Positions 1 through 7,184 of a DNA stretch of 34,326 nt are shown here, in pieces. Below the pieces are notes generated by a model, which was not told where the DNA came from, did no database searches, and saw only the letters and a program-made list of their open reading frames with translations. The position numbers were made by a program, and so were the translations under genes. Positions within the stretch are counted from its first letter, which is position 1. Each line of letters opens with the position of its first letter. The stretch spans positions 1 through 34,326 of the forward strand of contig JAGGXZ010000058.1 of NCBI GenBank assembly GCA_021162805.1. Reading direction: 5' to 3'. The DNA is from Candidatus Poribacteria bacterium. Lineage in GTDB: Bacteria; Poribacteria; WGA-4E; B28-G17.

Positions 1-57
1 CAGGATCGTCGAGATTATGACGATCGGAACCATCAATATGGCTATGATAAGCCGCAT
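1..57 (-). CDS. 5' end of a secreted or membrane protein (cut by window edge)
   Basis: Nineteen codons are visible, starting at an ATG at 55-57 and running off the window without a stop. A good ribosome binding site (GGGGAGGA) lies just upstream. The visible residues begin M-R-L-I-I-A-I and are almost all hydrophobic, as in a signal peptide or first membrane helix. The start lies 16 bases downstream of the stop of the crystallin-like gene on the same strand, so it is probably the next gene of that operon. Nothing can be said about function. Confidence 0.55.
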   Translation of the reverse strand, partial: MRLIIAILMVPIVIISTIL

Positions 58-73
58 CGTATCCTCCCCGTTT

Positions 74-1492
74 CTATATCACACCGGACAGGCTTTGAGA
101 AGAATAGCCGTAGCCGATTGAAATACCGCTCTGCCTTCTGGCAAGCCTTATCCTCTGTCTAGGTGAGGTCTGCCAGGCAAGGCTAATAAGGTAACAGAGC
201 ACATTCTCTATGAAGGGTTTCGCCGCCTCCGCCCTCTTGGCGTCACGGGTATCGAGGGCGAATCCGACGTAATATCCGTTGCCCCATTTAAGCCTGAAGG
301 AGACGGGCTCCTTCTTCTCATCATCCCTCCTGGCTAAAATCACATACCTCCAATCCCTCGTTATCCAGTGATCATCGGTATACAGGGCATTGAGATCCAC
401 CTGATTCGGCCATGAGAACATGCCCGTCTTCAATCCCTCGTCTGTCACCTTGACGTTTACGTCCTCCGAGTTGACGACCGTTATGGGATGACGGTGCACC
501 GGGAGCCATCCGCCTCTCCACCCCTGCCCTTCAACGATGTTGTCGTCCATGGCCGAACTCCATACGATCCCACCTCTGGCGACGAAATCCTGTATCATCT
601 GCTCGGCGTCCTCCAGGAAGTATTCCCTATCGTGTCCGGACGCATTCCATGTGAGCCATATGATATCGAAATTGTCCAGATTGATGGTCGAAAGGCTGAT
701 CGCCCTATTAGGATCGCCATGGTTCTCCCTATTTGGGTTGACCATCACGAAGGTGTAATCGATCTTGCTTCCCTGGACCTCCTTCAGGGAAGCCAGGATG
801 CCGGGCTCCTGCGAGCGGGTATCCCCTTCCACGACCAGAACGTTGAACTGCCCTTCGGGCAATATCTTCACCGAAGAGATCACATCGCCGAACCGCTCCG
901 GTATCATATGGAGGTTCATGATCTCCTTATAAAACTCGCGCGGGTTGAGCTCGATCGTCATATATCTGCCCTGAAAATACTGCCTCTCGAAGAACAGGAC
1001 TCTACATCCTTTAAAGGGGAAGTTCGGTCCTCTCTGTATCCTCAGGGAGGATATGGCGTTATTGAGCCCGATATCTCTGGCATCGCCGACGTCTCGCAGG
1101 ATGATGTTCCTGGGACCTCTGTATTCCGAATCCCTGTAAACCTCAACTATAACCGGTATCAGGCCGTAATCGGGAGCTGTCGGCGGCATGGAAGGGGAGA
1201 AGGAAACGGAGGAGATACGGTTGCCGAAATTATATGGGGTGGTATGTATATCGGGATAAAAGCCCGGCGGGAGCACTATGTAGCGGCCCTGATAGTTGGG
1301 ATGCTCGTAAAAGACCGCCTTGAAGTTCGGCGCTGTGGCGAAGCTCGGTCCCCTGTAGATCCTAACCGAGGATATTATGTTATCTGCTCCCAGCTCGGCG
1401 AGATGCGGTACAGAATCGACTATCGTGACCTTCTTCCCCCTGAAGAAGGGATGTTCATATGCCTCGACTATCAGCCTCGGTGAAAGCGGCAT
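74..1492 (-). CDS. Beta/gamma-crystallin-like protein with C-terminal ThuA/GATase-like domain
   Basis: A 472-aa protein. Residues 1-212 hold four Greek-key motifs of beta/gamma-crystallin type: aromatic-rich strands (YEHPFFRG, YEHPNYQG, YRDSEYRG, FERQYFQG), each followed by an ISS corner. Motifs 1 and 3 have the full Ca-binding signature [DN][DN]xxSS (DNIISS, NNAISS). Motifs 2 and 4 have G in the first position. Residues about 215-445 form an alpha/beta domain (NVLVVEGD, FDIIWLTW, FVARGGIVWSS, GYYVGFALDT) resembling ThuA / class-I amidotransferase-like folds; I see no obvious catalytic Cys-His pair. There is no signal peptide. Its GAGGTGA binding site overlaps the stop region of the upstream paralogue 13 bases away, so the two are probably translationally coupled. 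The crystallin call is firm; the biological role is unknown. Confidence 0.8.
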   Translation of the reverse strand: MPLSPRLIVEAYEHPFFRGKKVTIVDSVPHLAELGADNIISSVRIYRGPSFATAPNFKAVFYEHPNYQGRYIVLPPGFYPDIHTTPYNFGNRISSVSFSPSMPPTAPDYGLIPVIVEVYRDSEYRGPRNIILRDVGDARDIGLNNAISSLRIQRGPNFPFKGCRVLFFERQYFQGRYMTIELNPREFYKEIMNLHMIPERFGDVISSVKILPEGQFNVLVVEGDTRSQEPGILASLKEVQGSKIDYTFVMVNPNRENHGDPNRAISLSTINLDNFDIIWLTWNASGHDREYFLEDAEQMIQDFVARGGIVWSSAMDDNIVEGQGWRGGWLPVHRHPITVVNSEDVNVKVTDEGLKTGMFSWPNQVDLNALYTDDHWITRDWRYVILARRDDEKKEPVSFRLKWGNGYYVGFALDTRDAKRAEAAKPFIENVLCYLISLAWQTSPRQRIRLARRQSGISIGYGYSSQSLSGVI

Positions 1493-1505
1493 ACCGTATC
1501 ACCTC

Positions 1506-2969
1506 TCACATAAGCTGTCTGAGGCTCTGGAACCTCTGAAGCTCTCTCTGCGACCTCTGCAACGGCGACATGGCGGCTGCTTGAGTGGGTTGAGCCACCA
1601 TCGGCTGTTGCATTGTGGCCCCGTATATGCCCGTGCCGGCCTCGGTCTTTCTGCGGAAGATCCTGAAGTAGTCGAACCGCGTGACCGTCGGGGGGATATT
1701 ACCCGGGGCAAGGGCATGCAGTCCGACCCATATCGGGTTGCCCATACCCACATTGGTGGTGCCACACATCATCCAGTTCACCCCGTCGGCGCTAGCATAG
1801 CCAGTGAACTGATTGCCCGAACGCTCTATCCTCAGGTAAACCTGCTTGGCCCTTCGCAGTCCCGGAGCTCGGCCGACGAGCTGGTAGATCCTGTTGATGT
1901 GGCGCTCGAACCTCACGTCTCCTCTGAAAGCGTGAGGCCCGGAGGTCTTCTCCAACCGGAGAAAAGCGTTCTCATCCTTCCAGACTAACAGCCCTCCGTG
2001 CTCGCGTAGCTGAGGTGTGACCGGTATCCTCGTCTCGATGGCGAAATCACCTGAGATGCGCTGTATGAGCCTCGGCGCAGACATATCCCCTCCGCGCCCG
2101 TTCGGCCCCCACCACAGATCTTGACCGGGCTCGGCCCTCATGACTAGATAACCCTGTCTCGCCGACCACGATCCTCCGCCGTTCGGATCGACCCATCTCC
2201 ACACGGGGTTCATCTGCTCGCCGTCGAACTCATCCTGGAAGACCAGCGTATCGAACTGAGAGGAGGAGGTCCAACCTTCGATCCTGATCGAGGATATCAG
2301 GTTGCCGAAGCTCTGAGGCAACAGGGACAGATCCGGTATCTCCTTACGGAAATCGGTCGGACGCATTACTATCGGCAGCTCCGCCCCCTCGAAATCTATA
2401 TGCTCGTAAAGTATGACCTTGGCACCCTGAGGTGGGAAATTCGGGCCTTTGTAGATCCGGATTGAGGAGATGTTATCCTGCATCCCGATATCCCGCGTGA
2501 ACCTGATGTCCCTCAGAACCAAAGCTCGTCTGCCCTGGAAATTCGGGGCGGTAAAGACCTCGACTATGAGCGGGATCGTGCCGAACTCCGGTCCCGCCGT
2601 GTCAAGGGCAGGCCCGAAGCTTATCGATGAGATCCTATCCCCGAAGTTATACGCCACATCATGAAGGTTCGGGTAATACCCGGGGCCGAGTATCAGCCTA
2701 CGTCCCTGAAAGTTTATGTGTTCATGGAAGATGACCTTATAGTTAGGACTTTGCCTGAAGTTGGGGCCTTTGTAGACTATGCAGGAGGAGATGTTATCCT
2801 GGAAGCCTATATCGCCCGTGAATCTGACGGGCGCCACCACCCAGCCCCGTCTCCCCTGAAAGTTAACATGTTCGAATATCTCAACTACCAACCTCGGAAC
2901 GGTTGGAATCGTTGGCGGCGGTGTGCTTATATATCTCGGCGTATATCCCTGTTGTCTTTGAACATACAT
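1506..2969 (-). CDS. Beta/gamma-crystallin-like protein with C-terminal ConA-lectin-like (DUF1349-type) domain
   Basis: A 487-aa protein. After a short Pro-rich N-terminus, residues about 25-232 carry four crystallin Greek keys (FEHVNFQGRR, FHEHINFQGRR, FTAPNFQGRR, YEHIDFEGAE) with QDNISS or GDRISS-type corners. Residues about 243-440 form a jelly-roll domain (DTLVFQDEFDG, GGLLVWKDENAFLRLEK, YASADGVNWMMCG, TRFDYFRIF), the pattern of DUF1349 / beta-xylosidase C-terminal lectin-like domains, suggesting carbohydrate or surface binding. A Gln/Met-rich tail follows. No signal peptide is visible. It is clearly paralogous to the next gene over the crystallin part (shared PRL[IV]VE..EH start), but the C-terminal domain differs. 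It is first in the operon, behind two promoter candidates, with a GGGAG binding site before the ATG. Confidence 0.8.
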   Translation of the reverse strand: MYVQRQQGYTPRYISTPPPTIPTVPRLVVEIFEHVNFQGRRGWVVAPVRFTGDIGFQDNISSCIVYKGPNFRQSPNYKVIFHEHINFQGRRLILGPGYYPNLHDVAYNFGDRISSISFGPALDTAGPEFGTIPLIVEVFTAPNFQGRRALVLRDIRFTRDIGMQDNISSIRIYKGPNFPPQGAKVILYEHIDFEGAELPIVMRPTDFRKEIPDLSLLPQSFGNLISSIRIEGWTSSSQFDTLVFQDEFDGEQMNPVWRWVDPNGGGSWSARQGYLVMRAEPGQDLWWGPNGRGGDMSAPRLIQRISGDFAIETRIPVTPQLREHGGLLVWKDENAFLRLEKTSGPHAFRGDVRFERHINRIYQLVGRAPGLRRAKQVYLRIERSGNQFTGYASADGVNWMMCGTTNVGMGNPIWVGLHALAPGNIPPTVTRFDYFRIFRRKTEAGTGIYGATMQQPMVAQPTQAAAMSPLQRSQRELQRFQSLRQLM

Positions 2970-3006
2970 CTCCCATCTCTCCCTTGCTTTGATCTCTTCA
3001 AACGAT

Positions 3007-3035
3007 ACTATACCATCCAGGATATACTATGTCAA
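3007..3035 (-). promoter_or_regulatory. Sigma-70-type promoter (proximal) for the crystallin operon
   Basis: On the minus strand TTGACA (3035-3030) is followed after 17 bases by TATAGT (3012-3007), one mismatch from full consensus. The predicted start is about 30 bases before the ATG at 2969. Confidence 0.6.
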
Positions 3036-3089
3036 ACCCGAAAATCCCTGCGATCTGATCCCCCGCGCATTATAGTTAAAGCCACTTTA

Positions 3090-3117
3090 ATTATACGATA
3101 CCAGGTGATTTTGTCAA
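3090..3117 (-). promoter_or_regulatory. Sigma-70-type promoter (distal) for the crystallin operon
   Basis: Minus strand TTGACA (3117-3112), 16-base spacer, TATAAT (3095-3090): both hexamers are perfect consensus. It would give a leader of about 115 bases before the crystallin-lectin gene and lies back to back with the plus-strand promoter at 3165. Confidence 0.6.
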
Positions 3118-3164
3118 GTCTAAGCCCAACAGCAGACGTTCGCTCACCCGAGACGTGGATATAA

Positions 3165-3193
3165 TTGACAATTGTCCGCTCAAGAGATATAAT
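3165..3193 (+). promoter_or_regulatory. Perfect consensus sigma-70 promoter for the amidohydrolase
   Basis: TTGACA (3165-3170), 17-base spacer, TATAAT (3188-3193). The predicted start near 3200 gives a short leader to the ATG at 3226. Confidence 0.7.
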
Positions 3194-3225
3194 GAAAGCT
3201 CAGACTTCAATGAATCAGAGGTGTC

Positions 3226-4065
3226 ATGATGGGAGACCTGATAGATATTCACACCCATCTGGGAGAGGTCATATACGGCGATCCGAGAAGGAGACCTCTG
3301 ACTGCCCAGCAATTGGTCGATACGATGAACAGGATTGGTATCGATAAGTCCGTGCTTCTGCCCTTAGATAGCCCTGAGGCGAGCGACGCCTATTTCACCG
3401 TCGATGCCGCCCTCAGAGCGAGAGATATGTTCCCTGAAAGGCTGATACCGTTCTGCTGCGTCGATCCGAGGAGATCGAATCCCAAGAGGAGAATTGAGCG
3501 ATACAAGGAGATGGGATGTGTGGGATTCGGCGAGCATAAGGTCGGCATGCCGATAGATGATCCCCGAAACGTCGAGATATATAGGATATGCGGCGAACTC
3601 GGCCTGCCGGTGTTGATCCACATGGATCATCTCATCAAGCCGAGATTAAACTGGGATGAGCCGGGACTACCGAGATTGCGCAGGTTGGCCGAGGAACTCC
3701 CTGACACCATCTTCATCATGCACGGGCCGGGATGGTGGAGCGAGATATCCGCCGAGGTGGAGGAGGGCGTCGGATATCCTAAAGGTCCCGTCAAACGGGG
3801 CGGAGCTGCCGATCTGATCCTTCAAGAGTGCCCGAACGTCTACGCCGATCTGTCGGCAGGTTCCGGATATAACGCCCTCACCAGAGATCCCGAATTCACC
3901 AAGGAGTTCCTGGAGCGAAACTGGAACAAGCTTCTCTTCGGCACCGATTATCTACACGCGGGCCAACCCCTTCCAATCGTCGATCTCATTCATAAGCTCC
4001 CGATCGATGAGGAGAAAGCGAGGGCGATAAGGTGCGAAAACGCTAAAAAGCTCTTAAAGCTCTAA
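3226..4065 (+). CDS. Amidohydrolase_2-type TIM-barrel metal-dependent hydrolase
   Basis: A 279-aa protein of the amidohydrolase-related (PF04909-like) family, which hydrolyses or decarboxylates small cyclic or lactone-type substrates. The N-terminal D-I-H-T-H gives the metal-binding HxH (H9, H11). H132 (LIHMDH), H166 (MHGPGWW) and D241 (FGTDYLH) sit where the family's remaining metal and catalytic residues are expected. Length and the lack of a signal peptide fit a cytoplasmic enzyme. The start is ATG-ATG after an AGAGGTG binding site; the second ATG at 3229 is equally possible. It is a single gene behind a consensus promoter and ends two bases from the convergent dehydrogenase. The substrate cannot be predicted. 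Confidence 0.8.
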   Translation: MMGDLIDIHTHLGEVIYGDPRRRPLTAQQLVDTMNRIGIDKSVLLPLDSPEASDAYFTVDAALRARDMFPERLIPFCCVDPRRSNPKRRIERYKEMGCVGFGEHKVGMPIDDPRNVEIYRICGELGLPVLIHMDHLIKPRLNWDEPGLPRLRRLAEELPDTIFIMHGPGWWSEISAEVEEGVGYPKGPVKRGGAADLILQECPNVYADLSAGSGYNALTRDPEFTKEFLERNWNKLLFGTDYLHAGQPLPIVDLIHKLPIDEEKARAIRCENAKKLLKL

Positions 4066-4067
4066 CT

Positions 4068-5075
4068 TCACCACTCAAATATCACACCCATCGCCTGTGA
4101 CCTGTCCTCCAGGAGCATGGCGTATATCTCAGGCGCCCGCGAGAAGGAGACGGTATGCGAGATAAGCGGTCTCACGTCGATCTCACCATCCAAGATCAGG
4201 TCGAAAAAGAGTTCTGCATGTCGTTTCTGTGTCCATTGATTATATGGCGTTTCATATCGGGGATGAGATGAGTTATGGGCGCCGATGATGGTATAGCTGG
4301 GGGCGTTACATAGGTCGTGGAAGTCGAACTCCCTCGTAGATCCCCTGGGACTGCTCAGTATCACAAGCCTCCCCTGTCTTTTCAGAAGGTCGAACTCCTT
4401 GGGTATAACCTCCGGATTGCCCGTCACCTCGAAGACCACATCCACCATCCTTCCCCTCGTCATCTCATCGGCTACATCGATAGGATTCTCCACCTCGGGA
4501 TTAACCCCTCTGATCTTTGGTTTTTGAGGCAGCAGCTTCAGCCGACTCTCAGCGATGTCGATTCCAATGACCGGTCTGGCGCCGGCCAGATGGGAGAACC
4601 TAACGGTCAACTGTCCCAGCAGTCCCAGGCCGTATACGGCCACCGACTCGCCCCATTGAACCCCTCCGCGCCGGACGCCGTTCATGACGATCTCAGCTAT
4701 TGTGAAAAAGGCCGCCTCCTCGTCCGGGACGTCTTCAGGAACAGTACGGACGCTTTCGGGCCTGACGATCACATATGAGGCGTGCGGTGCATAGCTCGCC
4801 ACCTTTACCCCCACCCATTTCTCCTCGACGCCCTCACCTACGGCTATCACCCTGCCTATGTTATCATAGCCCGGGGTGAAGGGAAACCTGCCGTATTGGG
4901 CCCATCTGGAGTGAGGTGGGAATTGGCCGCTGAGGATGGTTAATTCCGTACCTGTGCTCACAAGCGTTCGGCTGGTCTTGACCAGCATCTCCCCCATTCC
5001 CGGCTTAGGGACGGGGCGTTCCTCTATAACCACCTTTCCAGGTTCTACAAAGAGAACAGTCGGATTTCCCTCCAT
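4068..5075 (-). CDS. Zinc-independent medium-chain dehydrogenase/reductase
   Basis: A 335-aa MDR-superfamily oxidoreductase: GroES-like N-terminal half (PGYDNIGRVIAVGEGV near 68-83) and a Rossmann half with the dinucleotide motif VYGLGLLG (G149, G151, G154) followed by an acidic strand end (GIDIAESRL). Catalytic zinc ligands are absent: the usual Cys region reads VSTGTELT and the usual GHE reads GYD (69-71). The four-Cys structural zinc lobe is also missing. This pattern matches the bacteriochlorophyllide-dehydrogenase-like (BchC-type, cd08255-like) subgroup, in which sugar or polyol substrates are often guessed. A strong AAGGAGGAG binding site precedes the ATG. It is monocistronic and convergent with the amidohydrolase. 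Confidence 0.78.
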   Translation of the reverse strand: MEGNPTVLFVEPGKVVIEERPVPKPGMGEMLVKTSRTLVSTGTELTILSGQFPPHSRWAQYGRFPFTPGYDNIGRVIAVGEGVEEKWVGVKVASYAPHASYVIVRPESVRTVPEDVPDEEAAFFTIAEIVMNGVRRGGVQWGESVAVYGLGLLGQLTVRFSHLAGARPVIGIDIAESRLKLLPQKPKIRGVNPEVENPIDVADEMTRGRMVDVVFEVTGNPEVIPKEFDLLKRQGRLVILSSPRGSTREFDFHDLCNAPSYTIIGAHNSSHPRYETPYNQWTQKRHAELFFDLILDGEIDVRPLISHTVSFSRAPEIYAMLLEDRSQAMGVIFEW

Positions 5076-5118
5076 CGGAGCTCCTCCTTTATAAAAGGGT
5101 CATTTATCGTCATCGCTC

Positions 5119-5147
5119 ATATTATCGCTGAGTGTAATGAGATGCAA
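5119..5147 (-). promoter_or_regulatory. Candidate promoter for the dehydrogenase
   Basis: Minus strand TTGCAT (5147-5142), 17-base spacer, TAATAT (5124-5119), about 45 bases before the ATG at 5075. Two mismatches in each hexamer, so less certain than the promoters near 3100. Confidence 0.4.
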
Positions 5148-5163
5148 AAACAGGTTAAGGTTT

Positions 5164-5256
5164 AGGCTGAGGTTAAGATGGTCGAGAGTTAAGAGTCGAG
5201 AGACAAAAAAGGACTCTGGACTCCAGACTCTCGTCTCTCGACCTTAACCTTAGCCT
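5164..5256. repeat. Imperfect low-complexity palindrome
   Basis: Part of the 353-base gene-free stretch 5076-5428. The left arm (5164-5188, AGGCTGAGGTTAAG...GTCGAGAG) pairs with the right arm (5235-5256, CTCTCGACCTTAACCTTAGCCT) with two extra bases and one mismatch. The interior is made of GAGTCGAGAG-like words and a smaller TCTGGA/TCCAGA hairpin. As RNA it would fold into a long rod. No coding potential is seen. Confidence 0.6.
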
Positions 5257-5291
5257 CTGATCGTGAAAGGGATAGGACGTTGATTGCTACC

Positions 5292-5319
5292 GTACGGGCG
5301 AAAAATCTTTCGCCCCTAC
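5292..5319. repeat. Short palindromic hairpin repeat (GTAGGGGC...GATT family)
   Basis: A 12-bp stem with one mismatch around a 4-base loop. On the minus strand it reads GTAGGGGCGAAA-GATT-TTTCGCCCGTAC. The same frame and loop with a different core occur at 23464. There is no T-run directly after it in either direction, so it is not a typical terminator. Confidence 0.65.
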
Positions 5320-5344
5320 CTACACTCAAGGGAAACAAGAGCGA
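5320..5344 (+). repeat. 25-base dispersed repeat, copy 1
   Basis: The 25 bases starting CTACACTCAAGGGAAA match the reverse complement of 34199-34223 at 24 of 25 positions. Both copies lie beside a long low-complexity palindrome. The rest of the stretch, 5345-5428, shows nothing recognisable. Confidence 0.6.
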
Positions 5345-5428
5345 TTCGAAATACAGCGACTACTATTCACCTGACGAGGAGGAATAGAGGCGGACTTACG
5401 CAATCCGGATGCTCATATCTCCGCTGCT

Positions 5429-6130
5429 CTATTCAGCTTCCGTCCTGTTTTCTTTCAGCGCAGCCCATGTGAGGGGAAGTTCTCCATCGAGCTCCACGGG
5501 CAGGTTTATTCGAAACTGGCGTATGTTTTCCCCTTCGACCTTTATCTCTTCGAAGTGAATCGGGTGCTGACATGCCACGACTCCCAATCCCACTTTCCCC
5601 TCTTTGAACCCTTTCCTCTCGAAGTCAGCATCACCCACCCTCATACGTAATACCCCGTTCAGGTGGACCCAGATCCACATCCCGTCCAGCTTAACCTTGA
5701 TATGATCCTCCGGGAATTTCACCTCCGATGGCTCCATCCTTATTGTGTTGAAGCTTCCATTTATGAGCTTATATACGGTCAATCCGTCAGCGTTCAGCTT
5801 TAGCGCGTAACCGTTCAGCTCATCCACCATTCTGAAAAGAAGCAACGCCTGATCGCTCTCCTCCGCCCCTTCCTCAAATCTGACCGTAAGCTCTATGGTG
5901 CCGTTCGCTATATTCCATGGGCTTTGTAAAAGGGTGTAGAAGGCGCCGGAGAGGTTCCTGGCTTCCATCGGCAGATCCTGACTCTGGACGTAGGCACCCC
6001 CTTCAACTTTCCACTCACCCGATATGACCTTCCATCCGTAGTTATCGCCGTCCTCGAAATCGTCTATGAAGATCCCACCGAAGGCCGGGGTTAGGGAAAG
6101 AAGAAGCAAAGGTAACACCAGGCTTTTCAT
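5429..6130 (-). CDS. Secreted beta-sandwich (ConA-like) protein with TWAxLK C-terminal tail
   Basis: A 233-aa protein. Residues 1-18 are a clear signal peptide (MKSLVLPLLLLSLTPAFGG). The body (DDFEDGDNYGWKVISGEW, GGAYVQ, ALLLFRMVDELNGYALKLN, IKVKLDGMWIWVHLNGVL, GKVGLGVVACQ, HFEEIKVEG) is the strand pattern of a concanavalin-like / DUF1080-like laminin-G fold, often used to bind polysaccharide. No catalytic acid pair is evident. The C-terminus GELPLTWAALK followed by a short polar extension matches the tails of three other secreted proteins in this window. It lies 12 bases after the CBM9-like gene on the same strand, probably co-transcribed, with an AAGGAA binding site. Confidence 0.75.
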   Translation of the reverse strand: MKSLVLPLLLLSLTPAFGGIFIDDFEDGDNYGWKVISGEWKVEGGAYVQSQDLPMEARNLSGAFYTLLQSPWNIANGTIELTVRFEEGAEESDQALLLFRMVDELNGYALKLNADGLTVYKLINGSFNTIRMEPSEVKFPEDHIKVKLDGMWIWVHLNGVLRMRVGDADFERKGFKEGKVGLGVVACQHPIHFEEIKVEGENIRQFRINLPVELDGELPLTWAALKENRTEAE

Positions 6131-6142
6131 GGGAAGTTCCTT

Positions 6143-6937
6143 CTATCTGACCTTTACCGAAGCCCAGACAGTGGTAAGCTTTCCCCCAGGTGAAACAGCC
6201 AGGTTGACTTTTACAAACTTCAACTCACCGAAAACTGATGGATCGGTCCAGCTTCTATCAGCCACGTCTTTAACGCTCCATATCAGCTTGTGATCCCTTG
6301 GTCCCTTGTCATCGTCATCGTTTAAGTGGGTGTTAAACCCGATAACCAAGCCATCGCTCAGTTTGATCCCCCATGTCTCAAGCGGTAGAGCAGCTTCCAC
6401 AGCCCATCCATAATCGGTGTCCACTACGAAAGCTTTCGTCTTGGTGTTAGGCCCTTGAAGCTGCCCCACACATCCTCCCAGCTTGGGGTTATCCGGATCT
6501 CCTCCCACGTTATCCCTTCCTATCGTCACCTGCGAGTCGTTCCCGTCATAGGCCCCAGCTTTCTCATTGCCGCCGTCTATATATATCTCCACTGAATCAT
6601 CCTTCCACACATTGCATCCCGTATCTTCATCCACCACCTTCTTATCGTCGTAAACCTTGAAAGCGACGTAGAGGAACTGTTCATCGGCGAGACAGGCGAA
6701 CTCATATGAGGCGTCCTTATCGTCCTGAGCCGGCTGCGTTCCCATATCATGGGGCACTTTATGCCAGGGAACAGCTTTGGGCCAGTCGTTAAACTTGCCG
6801 TCAAGTTTCACGGTATAGGGGAAAGCACAGTTATATATGACACCGAGCTTCCCCGGATCTACCCCCGCCGAAAACACAAGCGGATTAACAAGGAACATAA
6901 CGATTGAGATGGCTGTGAACATAGATCTTATTTTCAT
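6143..6937 (-). CDS. Secreted CBM9-like sugar-binding protein with TVWASVK tail
   Basis: A 264-aa protein with a signal peptide (about 1-24, ending VFSA). The body matches the carbohydrate-binding module family 9 pattern (PF06452-like): LDGKFNDWPKA near 45, LYVAFKVYDDK, VWKDDSVEIYIDGG, then YGWAVEAALPLETWG and GFNTHLNDDDDKGPRDHKLIWS. Such modules bind reducing ends of sugars, alone or as parts of larger enzymes; here there is only the module. Asp-rich loops may bind calcium. The last 13 residues, GKLTTVWASVKVR, match the shared tail. A GGAGG binding site and a TTGACA/TATATT promoter precede it, and the lectin-like gene follows. Confidence 0.78.
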   Translation of the reverse strand: MKIRSMFTAISIVMFLVNPLVFSAGVDPGKLGVIYNCAFPYTVKLDGKFNDWPKAVPWHKVPHDMGTQPAQDDKDASYEFACLADEQFLYVAFKVYDDKKVVDEDTGCNVWKDDSVEIYIDGGNEKAGAYDGNDSQVTIGRDNVGGDPDNPKLGGCVGQLQGPNTKTKAFVVDTDYGWAVEAALPLETWGIKLSDGLVIGFNTHLNDDDDKGPRDHKLIWSVKDVADRSWTDPSVFGELKFVKVNLAVSPGGKLTTVWASVKVR

Positions 6938-6971
6938 CGTTAAGCCTCCATCCCGACTTTAACTGAAAACA

Positions 6972-7000
6972 AATATATCATACTATTCAACATCTGTCAA
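6972..7000 (-). promoter_or_regulatory. Sigma-70-type promoter for the CBM9/lectin gene pair
   Basis: Minus strand TTGACA (7000-6995), 17-base spacer, TATATT (6977-6972), about 35 bases before the ATG at 6937. Perfect -35, one mismatch in the -10. Confidence 0.6.
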
Positions 7001-7125
7001 GAATATCCTATTTATTTCCTAGAGGTAATCCAAAAACGACCTGCTGTCAGCCAGTTTGAAAACGCCCACCATCGGCTGCACGCCGACCACCGTAACTGAA
7101 AGCTAAAGCAGCTATGCTATGAGCG

Positions 7126-7154
7126 TTGCATTTTACCATAAGGAGTTGTATCAT
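7126..7154 (+). promoter_or_regulatory. Candidate promoter for the five-gene sugar operon
   Basis: TTGCAT (7126-7131), 17-base spacer, TATCAT (7149-7154); the predicted start near 7161 gives a leader of about 25 bases containing the AGGAGGAA binding site. The hexamers are imperfect. Confidence 0.45.
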
Positions 7155-7184
7155 TGATGATGAACCTCATCAGGAGGAACAGAT

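Noticed and set aside
488-1988. Long plus-strand open frames (331 and 203 aa) opposite the crystallin genes
   Set aside because: They are antisense shadows: the minus strand encodes clear crystallin repeats, and the plus-strand translations show no recognisable domain or binding site.
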